From NCBI GenBank assembly GCA_022560025.1, contig JAFISE010000056.1:1-64000 (forward strand): a stretch of DNA of 64,000 nucleotides, written 5' to 3'. The DNA is from Stagonosporopsis chrysanthemi (Eukaryota > Ascomycota > Dothideomycetes > Pleosporales > Didymellaceae). The notes beneath the pieces are model-generated. The model did not search any database. It saw only the letters and a list, made by a program, of their open reading frames with translations, and was not told where the DNA came from. The position numbers and the translations under genes were made by a program. Shown here in pieces: positions 1-11,184 of the stretch (position 1 is the first letter of the stretch; the number at the start of each line of letters is the position of its first letter).

Positions 1-76
1 CCCCCCCCCCAACCCCCCACCCCCCCCCCACCCCCCCCGCCCGCCCCCGCCCCCCCCCCCCCCCCCCCCCCCCCCC
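1..76. repeat. Poly-C low-complexity tract
   Basis: The window opens with about 76 bases that are almost all C, with a few A and G interruptions. It does not have the CCCTAA unit of fungal telomeres, so I do not call it a telomere. It is either a genuine homopolymer-rich stretch or a sequencing/assembly artefact at a contig edge. Confidence 0.8.
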
Positions 77-1452
77 GGGCTCACCAGAAACCCCAAGCCC
101 TCGCCTCTTCACTTTACCGGCTTTCCGTCTCCTTTGCCTCCTCCGCGCGTCCCCCACCCGTCACCCCTCCCCAACGGCCGCGCTGCATCTGCACCTCTGA
201 CAGCGGTGCGGTCTCAGATCGGCAAGTCGGGGGTTACAAACGCCGACATTGCCTTGTTCGTCCACGGCTGCACTGCAGTCCACCTGTTATGTCCAGTGGC
301 TCCGCTTATCCTGTGTCTCCGCTTGTCATGTCGTTCTGTGCGGTCGTACTGTTGTTTCGTCGTACTGTCGTTCTGTCGCCCTGGTGTCTTGGTGTCCTGC
401 GCTCACGTCACGGCACGTCGTGGCAGGCTGTGCTGTGCTGATCTCTCATGCACTTGCATCTACATTTGCGTTGATGCCGGCATGGCAACGACGTCTGCGA
501 GTCAGAGAGCGGCGATGCGCTGCGAGACGGGGAGTGGATTGAATCAGGGAGACCTAAAGCAGCATCTCACTGCGCACAGTGCGACGGGGTGATCTGCAGT
601 GGGTGCTGGATGCAGGGAGATTAACATGCGTGAATATGGTTTGTTCATTACTTGGATGAATGAGGGTGAGGCGGATGAGACGGGTAAGAGGGCGGGAAGG
701 GCTGTCTTGCCGCGGGAAGGATGGCTTTCATCCCGCCTTGCCTTGCACTGCATAGCGTGCTGACTGCACCACACTGCACCACACTGCACTGCACAACTAA
801 GACGCCACCGCCGCAAACTCCAACGTCAACACCGACGTCAACGCTACACACACAACCCCCCAAGCACCCCTTCATCCCCTCCTTTCGACAGCTCACAGCA
901 TCGCCCCGCTAGGCTGAGAGTCAGTCCTGGATTAACCTTCGGTGATCTTCGGCCGCCGGGTGCTTGGCAGGGACATGCCAGCTCGGAACTTGAGTTAGCG
1001 TACACCGCATGAATGAGGTGTGAATAAGCTCATTTTGTGATCTATGGGCACATGGGATGTGAAGGTCTGGCTAGCTAGTCAGTTGTGTTGGCGGTGGGGT
1101 GGGGGCTGGGGGTATGACGCGTGATGGATTGAGGTTTGGGTGTGGCGACGTCATAGGAAGGGGTTTGAAGATGGAGATGCTGAATGTGGTTCTGGTGTTA
1201 TGTATTTATAGCCATCGTTAGGATGCCGGGGATGTGTAATGGTCGCTTGCAATGATGCGCTGCTATGCCATCGTCTTCAACGCTCAAATGCTACGTCACA
1301 GTGTACTCTCCACATACTCTTCAGTGATCTCCTTGACTAGTCCATGCCACATCCTGTGAATGCCAAGCTGGTCGAAATGTGAGGCTGCGAGTGCAGGTAG
1401 TCTACCCCAATGCCGCTGGTGAAGCAGAGTCGCGCTTCTAGCTTCACAGCAA
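77..1452. other. Intergenic, no gene seen
   Basis: No reading frame here looks like a real protein. The stretch has simple-sequence patches: GTCGT/CTGT-rich DNA near 320-400 and imperfect repeats of a CACTGCAC-like unit near 765-800. The last few hundred bases should hold the 3' untranslated region and poly(A) site of the downstream minus-strand DOA1-type gene. Confidence 0.5.
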
Positions 1453-3762
1453 TTAGCCATGCAGCTTCTGCCGTATCTCCGATATCACGTTCTTGATCCG
1501 GGGTTCCTTGACTTTGCTCTCCGCGCGGTTGACCGCGTCGCCAATCTGCAGGATGTCTCTACCAGCCTCGCAGAAGTCTGGACCGAGGGAAAGAAGCGTG
1601 CCAGTAGCTACGAGAGCACGATACACTGCCTCTGAGTCGGTTGCGGAGTTGAGGATCTTTGCTAGATCGTCCAGTAATGAGAGTGCGCGGTCTGCATTGT
1701 TTTCCGATGTCAAGAGGACCGAGTAGTTGATGTAGAGAGTTGTGAGTGCAATGATCAGGTTGCGGTTGCTGGAAGTGACGAAGGGCGAGATCAGTGGGTG
1801 AATGCTGTCGAACTCTGTGCTGGCCAACAGGCGGCCCTTTTCTGTCTGCAAGAGATTGCTGACGCAACGGACTGCCATCATGGTGTTGTTTGGAGGCGAG
1901 TCTTGGGAGAAGGCGCCAGATTCGACCAGTCCACCCACGAGATTCTGCTCTGGTGACACAAGGTACGCTGCCGGCTCCTCGAGCGTGAGGGCTAGGCGGA
2001 GCAAGTCCAGCGCAGGAAGACGCTTCTCCGCAGGCCATTGCGTCGCCGCCTTCAAGAGAAGATCCACACCCGCAAGCTCAACGTTCTTGCCAACGCCCTT
2101 CTTCAGAGCTGCGACAGTCGCGCTCAGCTGCTCGACGTCAGAAGGGTTTAACGAAACGCCTTTCTGGCCCTCGTTTACAAGTGCTTGGTTGAACTCCTGT
2201 AGCTTCTTGAAGATGACGTCATGGTTGCCTGACGCGATTGGCAAATAATCTTTCTGAGGCAGAATCTTGGGTGCTACAGGCGTGGGCGGCGGCTGTGATT
2301 GCACTTCGTTCGCATCTCCAGGGCGATAGCGCGATTCCGAACCCCACGGATCTGCTCCTTGCGCGCTGCTCTGGCCCAATGTGGCACCTTGTGTATTTTG
2401 GACGATAAAGTTCGCGACTTGGTCGAGATACGTCAGCGGCAGCTCGTTGTCCTCAATAAACTTGCGTGCCACCTCGTAGTGGTTTTGGTTGGCGTTATAC
2501 GGCAGCTTAAGCGGAGGCTTGCCTTCTTCGATGTCGACGTCGAAGACATAGTCGTAGTCCTTGCCGTTGTAAGAAATTTTCCGTCCTCCACTGCCTGCAG
2601 AGTCTACCACAGTGCCAATATTCACCCATTGATTTGCAGCTGCTGACCACTGGTACGCCGAGATGTTGCCATTGGCCTCTGAGATCATCTGCACCTGGCC
2701 CTCCTTTGTGCCTGAACGTTGTGTGAGGAACTCTGGCCCAGGCAGCTGCTCCTTGTTGATGTTGCCGACTGTCTGCTGTGGTATGGATGAACTCCTGACG
2801 TCCTCGATGAACTGCTCAATCTCGGTGGAAGCGGCGTAGCGTGCCTGGTCGCGGGTGAAAACTCGCACGAGCTTGTCGCTGGCTCCAGACACAATGTCGC
2901 CGTTCTCAGCACATACTGCGACGGTCCAGACAGATATGGCGGGGTGTGTAATGGTCTGAACGCACTCATTGTTCTGCCATACGCGCACTGTGCGGTCTTC
3001 TCCTGCGCTCACCAGTCCGCCGTCTGGCAGCACGGCAAGCGAGTAAATGAAGTTCTCGTGACCATGTAGCTCGGCAACTTGCTTCCCCTGCAGTGTCCAT
3101 AAGCGAATGATGGCGTCGTTGCCGGCGGAGGCAAACTGTGCGCCAGAAGAGTGGTTTGCTGGCAGGCGGCACAGCGCCCGGACAACCTCCGGAGCCTTTA
3201 TCGACCGTAGCTGCTTGCCCGAGGGGTGGAAGAAGCGGATTTGCTTGTCTGCACAGCCAGTGATGATGGTGTTGCTGTCATAGGCAAGTACCGCCCAGAC
3301 TGCAGCACCGTGTTCGCCCAGTAACGTCGAATCGCCCCACTTGCCTACTTCCCAGACACGTGCCTCTGAATCCCAGCCGCCGCTGACGATGAGCTTGCCA
3401 TCTTGGCTGGCGTCGAGTGCGCTCACGTTGTTGCCGTGGCCGATGAGGAGGGCGTCTGCGTTGTCTTCGATGCTCTTGCCGGGCTGCCGTACGTCGATGA
3501 TCTGATCCTTGCCACCAGAGGCAACGAGGCCTTCGGGGTATTGTTGTGATGCTGGAACGATGGCAAGCGAGTTGACGAATTCCTTGCCGTGGGTCTTGAC
3601 GATGGTGCTGTCGTAGGTCGGCGGACTGGACGATTCGAGCTTCCAGAGCCGCACGGTGGAGTCGCGCGATGCGGAGACAACAGACGCCGGCGAGGGGAAG
3701 GCTACACTGCGGACATCGTCATCGTGCCCACGCAAAGTGGCTGATAGCTTGTATTCGCCCAT
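1453..3762 (-). CDS. DOA1: DOA1/UFD3/PLAA-type WD40-PFU-PUL protein
   Basis: This is a single-exon gene of 769 codons. The N-terminal 300 or so residues form a WD40 propeller, with LRGHDDDVRSVAF near the start and repeated GH...D and VRVW/VRLW signatures. Residues about 335-460 match a PFU ubiquitin-binding domain (NISAYQWSAAANQW, then the YDYVFDVDIEEG region). Residues about 500-769 match a PUL armadillo-like domain. This three-domain order defines the Doa1/Lub1/PLAA family, which binds ubiquitin and the Cdc48/p97 ATPase and helps set free ubiquitin levels and sort ubiquitinated cargo, including in mitochondrial quality control. Length fits the family. The start at MGEYKL is the first Met before the first WD repeat. 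The product should be cytosolic and nuclear. The call rests on domain architecture and is firm. Confidence 0.95.
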   Translation of the reverse strand: MGEYKLSATLRGHDDDVRSVAFPSPASVVSASRDSTVRLWKLESSSPPTYDSTIVKTHGKEFVNSLAIVPASQQYPEGLVASGGKDQIIDVRQPGKSIEDNADALLIGHGNNVSALDASQDGKLIVSGGWDSEARVWEVGKWGDSTLLGEHGAAVWAVLAYDSNTIITGCADKQIRFFHPSGKQLRSIKAPEVVRALCRLPANHSSGAQFASAGNDAIIRLWTLQGKQVAELHGHENFIYSLAVLPDGGLVSAGEDRTVRVWQNNECVQTITHPAISVWTVAVCAENGDIVSGASDKLVRVFTRDQARYAASTEIEQFIEDVRSSSIPQQTVGNINKEQLPGPEFLTQRSGTKEGQVQMISEANGNISAYQWSAAANQWVNIGTVVDSAGSGGRKISYNGKDYDYVFDVDIEEGKPPLKLPYNANQNHYEVARKFIEDNELPLTYLDQVANFIVQNTQGATLGQSSAQGADPWGSESRYRPGDANEVQSQPPPTPVAPKILPQKDYLPIASGNHDVIFKKLQEFNQALVNEGQKGVSLNPSDVEQLSATVAALKKGVGKNVELAGVDLLLKAATQWPAEKRLPALDLLRLALTLEEPAAYLVSPEQNLVGGLVESGAFSQDSPPNNTMMAVRCVSNLLQTEKGRLLASTEFDSIHPLISPFVTSSNRNLIIALTTLYINYSVLLTSENNADRALSLLDDLAKILNSATDSEAVYRALVATGTLLSLGPDFCEAGRDILQIGDAVNRAESKVKEPRIKNVISEIRQKLHG

Positions 3763-5975
3763 AACGGAGCTGAGGACCTCCGGTGAGCGGGTTGCGTGGT
3801 TGATGGACGACGGTGACGACGCGGGGCAGCTTCGGCGGCGAATCGAATCGAAAGCGCCGTGGCCGGGGCGGGCGAGACTGTGCGGGATGGAGGTGAAGGA
3901 AGAGCGTCTGGAGCTTTCAGAGCCGTTTCACCAACTTCGCCTTCACAAGAGCGCAATAGGGCGTTTGCTGGAGACACTTTGCTGTCACAAAACGGTGTCG
4001 CAGAGCGTCGCCGGTGCCAACGACGTCAATCGACCACCCCTGCTCCAGGCTCCATCGCTTCACGGCTCGCAGCTCTTAGCGAACCGGGGATGCTTCCTTC
4101 AGTCATCAACACCAACATCAAACGTTGCGAAGCACCGTGAGACCGGTCGCATTGAAGAGTACAATGCGGCTCTCAGCATCCAGTTTCACGTTGTGAGTTT
4201 CAGCGTGCACCGCTGACCACGTGCTCTGGCTGTCCAATCGGTCACGCTGAGCTCCTGACCTCGCAGCCTTTGGCGCTGCCTACAGCCGGGCACCGAAATC
4301 TGTGTCTGGCCTCTCTGCCAACCCCTTATGGACGCATGCTCGGTTACCATGCCGGCGCCTTTTGTTCGCTAGGGCAGTGGCTGCAGCTGTGCATCGTTAC
4401 TCCACGAGGAGCTGAGCTCTAGTGGCAGCCCTATGGAAGCTCTGGAAGCCAGCCATTCGGCGCGGCCGGCAGCCAAAGCCATGAGTCTTCTCCGTGGGGA
4501 TGCTGGGTGACAAGCGTCTTGCGATTGCCATGAATTTATTCGATGCTCCCAGGCGAGTGCACTATTTTACGTGGAAGGGCTTCAGCAGGTTACTTGTCGC
4601 CAAATAGCTTGTTGTTTCTGCACCGTTGGTGCTGGTGTTCAGCATCTGCAAGCACACAAACGCAGCATAACAGTCTTCGTCTGACAGGCGTAGCAGCTTT
4701 CTGCAAGGGCACTCTCATTTCCACCCTCAACAACATTCCAGCAGGAAACGTTCGAGACAGCATCGTGTTGCCGCAGCTGCTCGGAAAAGCACAATCGCGA
4801 GCAGCAACCTCTATGGCTGGGTGTAAGCGAAGCAGCACGCTTTGCTCCCGCTCTTGCATCAGGAGCAAACCTCAAACGGGCAGCGATCACCACCTTGCCC
4901 ACGAGTCTGGACCGGTGGTTGCACTGGTTATTTGGTTGGCAGGGCGGTTTGTCTTGTCGCTTTCATCGTGGTGCAACGGCTCATGCTACGAATCTCTCAT
5001 GCCTGCCACCCCGCAAAATCATGAGAGCGGAGCAGCCCGCCGGTGGACGGCGCTCTCGTTTCGCCGACCTCATGGGGTCGACAGCAAGCGTCAATGCAAT
5101 GGGCACTACACCGCCCGATGGTCACGCTGTGACGGCGAGAGCTCCTGTCCAACAAGAGAGACTCTACTTGGGGCTCAACATGCAATCTTCTCCTGACAGC
5201 TGCGTATCGCGAGCCAATACACAACCGAGCCTGGCGCGCGCTGTGCTCCCTCAGCTTTGCGAGCTTTGCGCTGCAGCCACAACCAGCCATCAAGAACGTT
5301 AGGGTCTCAATTTACACAGCCTACCCCGGCTATTACGCACACTCCAAACAGCCCTTCCCTGCGCTCTGGGCCCGGCTGGGCGCTATCAAGCAACCAAGCC
5401 GCATCGCTTCGTAGACCGAGGACCGCGTCGTGCGCGTGTCAGCTTAGCCTTTTGGCTGTCGGCAGAGAGCGAAGGGGGCCCTGTGACTTGTTAGCACCAG
5501 TAGCATGGCCAGATTGCTGGTCTATGCAACGGCCTCTAGTAAAGAAATGAGATGCGCCTAGCAAGCCAGACGCCATTTCCTGAGCATACAAGAGGGTCTG
5601 CGTCCCTTGCTCTAGGACTGTGCCCTGCTTTCTCGCGATACATATACACCCTTGACGTAGGAAAGCACCCACAAGTATTTCATTCACCCTTTGCGGACTA
5701 CTCGGCTATTCTTGCTGTTGATACCGGTTCGCCTGCCGAAGATCCCTCGACCCTTGATTACCGTCCCCACGGATCAGCACCGTCTGCTGTCGAGCGACCT
5801 TCACGCGCCTACAGTACGTAGGCTGCCAAGCTATAAAGATTTTCGAGTCGCGTCCTGTGCTTCCAAGATCTTCCCACTGCAGATCTAAAGTTTCACACGC
5901 CTCCTATACAAAAAGACCCTCGAGCCCACGCCAAAACGGCATTCTTCCATACCTAAAATACCACACACACGAACA
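3763..5975. other. Intergenic, divergent promoters
   Basis: These 2.2 kb separate the divergent DOA1-type and BTB genes. Several open frames exist (for example near 4543-5196, plus strand), but their composition is Cys/Ser/Arg-rich and shows no domain, so I read them as chance. The last 150 bases before the BTB start are C/A-rich (many CACACAC/CCAC runs), typical of a fungal 5' leader. Confidence 0.5.
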
Positions 5976-7321
5976 ATGAACATGGACTCCCCAACCGTTG
6001 AGCTCAAGTCTGCTCTTGCATCGTGAGTAATTCTGTTTCTAATATCATGTTCCGTGCTAAGTCGTATAGACTTTTTGAATGCGGCAAGTACTCAGATCTG
6101 ACCATTGTCTGTGGAAGCAAAAGATACCCGGTACATCGTGCACTCCTGGCAACTCGCTCGACATTTTTTGAGGGTGCATGCCGTGGTGGCTTCCAGGAAT
6201 CAGCAACAGGCGTTATCGATCTTACCGAGGACGACGCAGAGGCCGTTGAGCACATGGTGCACTGTACGCATAAAATTGCTCGAGGCCCCTAGGACTGCGC
6301 TAACCGTCCCTGCAGACTTCTACCATCTGGACTACCTCAATAAGCCCCTGTCTCGCCAAACTTCGCAGCGATCGAGTCGCCCTCAATCCCCAAGCCAAAT
6401 GACGTCGCGCTTCACAAGGCGTAGCCCGCCGAAGAAGCTCAACCTGGCACTCATGGAGGATCCACTTCTCGCGCAGATGGCTGCGGCAAGTCCACTTACG
6501 CCACCCGCTGAGGACACTTTGTTCCAGCCTCTGGACGCATCCTTGAAGTTTCCTGATACGCCAATGGCAGAGCAGTTTGCCGACGACTACACTGAAAGCG
6601 CCGCCATGGAGCCAGAGGTTGACGTTGAAAGCGCTCATCTAGTCACGCACGCCAAGGTGTATGCGATTGCAGAGAAGTACGTACCAACCTTTGTCATTTC
6701 CGCCCCTGCCTTTCTTTTTCTGTTCGCTGGCTTGTCAGCGATCTGTAATGCATGGTCGCGACTTTCTGTGTGTTGCGTCGCGCGTTGCGTAGCACGGCGG
6801 GATAGTCTCCGACACCCCGTGTGTGCGTCACTGGTGCGGTCGACATGCCAATCCAGAGCCGCGCAGTCATCCAACGTTCCCGCCACGACGCAGCACATGG
6901 CCTTTTGCAGGAGAAGTTGCCCAATCATTTTACCCCTCATCTCGATCCATCTACTTGCGCATCTAGAACCGACCGCGTCACCGTGTCACTTTCCTGAACC
7001 ACTCAAGGACTTCTGCCCACAGAACCGCCTGCTAACATGCATCACAGATACGGCATTGCTGGCCTGAAGTCCCTCGCGCGTAGCAAGTTCTCCTATCAGA
7101 TCTCCATGCATCTGAATAGCCCCGAGTTTGCAGACGCCTGCCAAGAAGCCTACGAGTCAACCTTCCACACCGATCGCGGTCTGCGGGACGTTATCATTCA
7201 GACTTTCCGCGCCAACCCCGATCTGTCCATGCGGGACGACGTCGAGATGGCGGTCCGCGAGACGCCAGGTCTCGCCTTCGAGCTCTTCCGCATGGTGTCT
7301 GGACTTCCCGTCTCGTCTTGA
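5976..7321 (+). CDS. BTB/POZ-domain protein (copy A)
   Basis: There are four exons: 5976-6022, 6070-6263, 6316-6676 and 7048-7321, giving 291 residues. Introns use GTGAGT, GTACGC and GTACGT donors. Joining exons 1-3 restores the BTB core: GKYSDLTIVCGSKRYPVHR, then RSTFFEGAC, the IDLTEDD region and, across intron 2, the MVHYFYHLDY helix. The third intron is 371 nt, much longer than the usual 50, and has a CTAAC branch point just before its acceptor. After the join the C-terminal part reads THAKVYAIAEKYGIAGL. Fungal BTB proteins of this size often act as substrate adaptors for Cul3 ubiquitin ligases, but no other domain is present to prove it. It is a paralogue of the minus-strand gene at 41278-42248, with the same order of parts. 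Substrate unknown. Confidence 0.88.
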
Positions 7322-8456
7322 GGATTGAGCCTATCCGGTTCACCAACGTGAGCACGGCTTCATCTCAATTTTGGCACTGCAGTCAAGACACTCCAAGACA
7401 TTGCAAATCTGATCCTTGCTACAGTTGGAATATGGTACACATCGGCGTCAAGGCCTCAACTAGTGACGTTTGGGCTCGTGAACGATCTCCATGTACTGTT
7501 AACTATCCTCACGACGATGGGTGCACCTCGCCGGGTGTAGGTCTTCTGCTTCCTGCAGATGGGGCACTGCGCGTCTTTGTGCTTCTGCACAGCTCAGCAG
7601 GAGTCAACGCAAGGCCGAGAGCGGGGCAAGCCTGCGCCGCACAGTTGGCTGGAAAAGCAAAACTGCGTGTGAGTCAAGCCAACCAAGATTTGATACCACT
7701 ATCATAGTGTTTGTCAGTAGCAAATGAAGCAGTCAATTAAAACACCGCTCGTCCCATTCCAATGTCCTCCTCTTCCACGCCATAATTTGCGATATGAAGC
7801 CTCCGTTGAACCTTCTTCGGCAGCTCACGTGTCATCACGATGCGGCAAGCACCCATCTTCCCCCCTTTACCCCTCAAGTGTCAAACAGGACGCAACATCA
7901 GCTGCGAATGAAACCTAAGCCAATCAAGCATTCATGCAAGCTAACGGCGGGACAAGTACGTACCGAGCTCTACCTTCTTATCATAATGATGAGAGCCCAT
8001 CCCGTGACTGTCGTAAGGCGTATGCGAGTGCGATCGGGCTTTGCAACGTGCGTTCACTCACTCTTACTCCAACATCACGTGCAGACACCATGAGCGCAAA
8101 GGTTGATGCCCGACGCTACTTCCTCCTGGATGTTGACTTATATATATACTAAATACGACTATTCGACGGAGACCGTGGGTGGGTGGCTGTTGTTGCGTAT
8201 CACGGCACACTGGGCCCGCCAGGTTCAGTCAATTCCACATGTGGATTGTTTGCTCGTTCGTTCTCTACAGAGTGTATGTGGTGGCTGAAATAGCTGGTGT
8301 AGCAGACACTGTTCAGTTGACTTCGACAATGCACCTATCTGGATGGTTGCTTGTAAAGCCTCTTGTTTGGGTCACTATGCAGTTGAGGTTCACTCAAAAC
8401 CTATCAAAACAATGCTCGACATTGTGCATTAATCCTGCTGAATAACGCTTTAGATA
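7322..8456. other. Intergenic, no gene seen
   Basis: No convincing protein frame. The right part may contain one or more missing 5' exons of the F-box gene, whose open frame at 8457 lacks an ATG. Likely acceptor sites are the TAG ending at 8453 and the CAG near 8469. Confidence 0.4.
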
Positions 8457-10019
8457 GTGAAAACTGCAGGACAGAGAGTCGGTAAGTTCAAACCCTCTTC
8501 GTTGAAAGCTTCCAGGATCAACAAAGCATTTAACACACGAATCAACATTTCGAAGAAGCGGCAACTCCGTAAGAAAACTCTTTCAACAACCACTGATGTG
8601 TCGAACAGCAAAGTTTACTTCATCCGTCCCTGCCTTGACGGTGTGCCTACGGGAATACTTCTGCAAATCGCTTCTTTTCTCTCAGAGCACAATTTGACAA
8701 CTCTAGCTCGTGTTGGCAAAACCTTTCGACCAGTAGCCGAGGACAAGCTATACTCAGAGATATTGCTGAAAGCCTTTTCTGAAGAAGTACGCCTTAGACC
8801 AAAGTTCTTGATCGATACCATAGATCGGTGGCCACACCTGGCGCAGAAGATCGTCGCTTTCAAGGCTAAAGTTGAAAACGTATCTTCACCCCTTGCGTTA
8901 CAGTTCACTTCTCAGTGGTCGCAACATATCCCTGCTGTGCAGGTCAAGGTATACGAACCGCAGCTTGTAGGTATCTTGCTCGCATGGATGCCAAACTTAA
9001 CTGAGCTACAGATTGACATGCGTGATTGCCCATCGCCATCGCTGCATTGTGTATTAGGCGATATGAGTTCCTCTCTTAAGATCAATCTCCTGCAGGTGGC
9101 AGCTTTTCAGCACCTAAAAATCTTGGAGTCGCTAGCAGGCGATTTTGATCCTGCGCTTGCTTGCGTACCGACGTTGCGCAAACTGATCCTCAAGACTGAC
9201 TCCTTACCAAAACTGGGCTCGTGGCAGAAATTGAGCTATATCCAAGACTTGGTACTTTGTTGCGACGTGGCCATTCTCCCCACAGTCGAGAGTCAGCCTA
9301 CGCCCTCCTTCACGCCTGCTAGCACCGATGAGAAGTTCATTCAGTTCTTACATCATTGTCCCTATCTTATTGGGCTGTATATCGACCTGGAAGATTGGTG
9401 CGCCTCTTGCTATGGCACAATTGATGGCCTTGATCCGCTATTGGGGGTTGATGTTTTGGGGAACACAGATCAGTTCATGCACGACATTGCCAAAGCAGCC
9501 CCGAGCCTCAGGTCTCTCTCGATCAAGGAGAAGGAAACTGCATGTAGCGACTTCCTTGTGTTCATGAAGCCCGTCAAAACAATGCGCGGCTTTCGCAAGC
9601 TTCAGATGCTCTCGCTACCACAAGCGGCATTACTGGGTCACTTCAACCGTCCTCACGTGTCTGAGATGCTGTCCAGCCGGCGGCCCCTCACCGACGTCCT
9701 ACCGAGCACTTTGCAGCATCTGTGCATCAGCCACCCTGACCGTCTCACCTTCCATTTTTTGGAACTGGTTTGTGCAGGCTTGGACGCGAACCTGCTCGAA
9801 GAGCTGGAGAAGATTACGTTCTTGTCAACTGTCAATGGCCCCGGGTTACCATATGACTATAGCCATCGGCGTACTGGGCGAGAACGTCCTTCTATGCGTG
9901 GGCTGTGGAACCGGTCTGTGGAGGTGAACTACCTCACCCATCTGATGCCTGGGCTGGAGCTCGTTTATTTCGACTCCCGCAATGGGAAACTGCCGACAGC
10001 CTGTTGCTCGCGTTGCTGA
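8457..10019 (+). CDS. F-box protein, LRR-like body; 5' end unresolved
   Basis: This is a 520-codon open frame that begins at a GTG after a TAG stop. No ATG lies before the conserved region, so a 5' exon is probably missing from this model. Residues about 60-105 look like an F-box: GVPTGILLQIASFL, then LTTLARVGKTFRPVAEDKLY. The rest has leucine-rich spacing typical of the degenerate LRR that follows F-boxes in fungal proteins (LRKLILKTDSLPKLGSW, LRSLSIKEKE, LQHLCISHPDRLTF). F-box proteins link substrates to SCF ubiquitin ligases through Skp1. The frame ends cleanly at 10019 and is otherwise free of stops, so a first exon elsewhere is more likely than decay. The target is unknown. Confidence 0.7.
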   Translation: MKTAGQRVGKFKPSSLKASRINKAFNTRINISKKRQLRKKTLSTTTDVSNSKVYFIRPCLDGVPTGILLQIASFLSEHNLTTLARVGKTFRPVAEDKLYSEILLKAFSEEVRLRPKFLIDTIDRWPHLAQKIVAFKAKVENVSSPLALQFTSQWSQHIPAVQVKVYEPQLVGILLAWMPNLTELQIDMRDCPSPSLHCVLGDMSSSLKINLLQVAAFQHLKILESLAGDFDPALACVPTLRKLILKTDSLPKLGSWQKLSYIQDLVLCCDVAILPTVESQPTPSFTPASTDEKFIQFLHHCPYLIGLYIDLEDWCASCYGTIDGLDPLLGVDVLGNTDQFMHDIAKAAPSLRSLSIKEKETACSDFLVFMKPVKTMRGFRKLQMLSLPQAALLGHFNRPHVSEMLSSRRPLTDVLPSTLQHLCISHPDRLTFHFLELVCAGLDANLLEELEKITFLSTVNGPGLPYDYSHRRTGRERPSMRGLWNRSVEVNYLTHLMPGLELVYFDSRNGKLPTACCSRC

Positions 10020-10582
10020 TAGTGTTGAGCAGAACGCCGATATTGGGCAGAACAACAATCGCTGGTCATAATGAACATTTTTTGCACTCTCGTTGGTGAG
10101 GTATAGTTGTGGGGTAGGGGACCCCGTTTGGAGCATCCATCCCCGTCGGCGCTCTACCTCATTGAGATTAGCGGGATCTGATGGCGATCATAGTCAAGTT
10201 GCCGATCGAACAGCAGAGTACTGCACGCGACACAAGATCACGTACTGCTTGCTTACAATTCTGGCGACTCTGGATGGTGTTGAGGCTGAGGAACCCGAGA
10301 TCTGGGGCAGCACGGACGATGCATGCGGTACCTGGCGCCAGAGACCCTGAAGTGACGTCAAAGACTCGCTCATGAACGCATCATGGTTACAAGGGCATCA
10401 CGAGAAAGCGGTAAGGTGTGAGGCGCATTGCTGAACCTACAAAATACACTGACATTTCTCTCATTATTAGTAAAACACACAAGATTTCCACTGCCATCCA
10501 TAGCTAATATCATCTACGAAGACACGTACGGTCAACACCAAGATACTTCGATCTATTCTGAGTCGAATCAAAAATCGCCAAA
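10020..10582. other. Short intergenic region
   Basis: Contains the 3' end of the F-box gene and the promoter and leader of the DUF2237 gene. The leader just before 10583 is A/C-rich (ATCAAAAATCGCCAAAATG). No other gene seen. Confidence 0.5.
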
Positions 10583-11184
10583 ATGTCAGGAAAAAACGAG
10601 CAAGGAAAGATGGACGTCACGCAGAAGAATGGTACGAAGCACACTCTCCCATGGCAGTAGTCGTTGTGGCAGAATACCACTAATGATCAACACTTGCACA
10701 ATTGGATCAAGTACCTCAATTGTATGTGCAATGGCCCTTACGACATTGCTGACAAGCTATAGTTCTCAACGCGCCTCTCCACCAGCACTCCGCGAACTCC
10801 AAAACCATTGTCGCAGGCTACAGCTCTGGCATGTGCTCGAGCGAGATGCCACTCGCACTGAACCTCACATCGTCCTTCCTCGACTGGTCACAAAAACAGG
10901 GTACTGACCTGCGTAAATCCGGCATCAAGGAAGGCGCACGCCTTTGCGGGTATGTCAACACCTGGAAAGCGGCGATTGATGCGGGTGTCGAGGATATTCC
11001 CCGAGTGAAGCTCGAGTCAACACATCACCATGCTTTGGACATTGTGGGGATGGATGTCTTGAAGAAGTACGCAGCGGAACAGGACAACAGGAGGGCGGAG
11101 AGTAGAGTTGTGTTGCCTAAGGAGGGTACGTCAAACATTGCGAGGGAGAGCAATCAGATTGGTGGGAAGGAACCCAGGGCATAG
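10583..11184 (+). CDS. DUF2237-family protein, divergent
   Basis: Two exons, 10583-10631 and 10763-11184, separated by a 131-nt intron (GTACGA donor, GCTGAC branch point, CTATAG acceptor), give 156 residues. Exon 1 ends in QKN and exon 2 continues VLNAPLHQHS, which matches the usual opening of this small conserved family. The family pattern is also seen as SFLDWSQKQGTDLRKSG, LCGYVNTWKAAIDAG and LESTHHHALDIVGMD. The function is not established for any member I know. This copy looks eroded: the segment between the GMC motif and SFLDWS is several residues shorter than usual and lacks the GxH pattern, and only one Cys of the usual WCLC motif remains. It could be a functional divergent copy or one under relaxed constraint. 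Confidence 0.72.

Noticed and set aside
1..76. Telomere
   Set aside because: The tract lacks the CCCTAA repeat of fungal telomeres.
4543..5196. A 217-codon plus-strand gene
   Set aside because: The product is rich in Cys, Ser and Arg with no motif, and both strands are open over much of the same stretch, as expected for chance frames in GC-balanced DNA.
10632..10762. A micro-exon inside the DUF2237 intron (before the GTATGT at about 10719)
   Set aside because: All tested acceptor combinations either gave a stop or broke the frame into VLNAPL, while a single 131-nt intron gives the family's continuous QKNVLNAPL.
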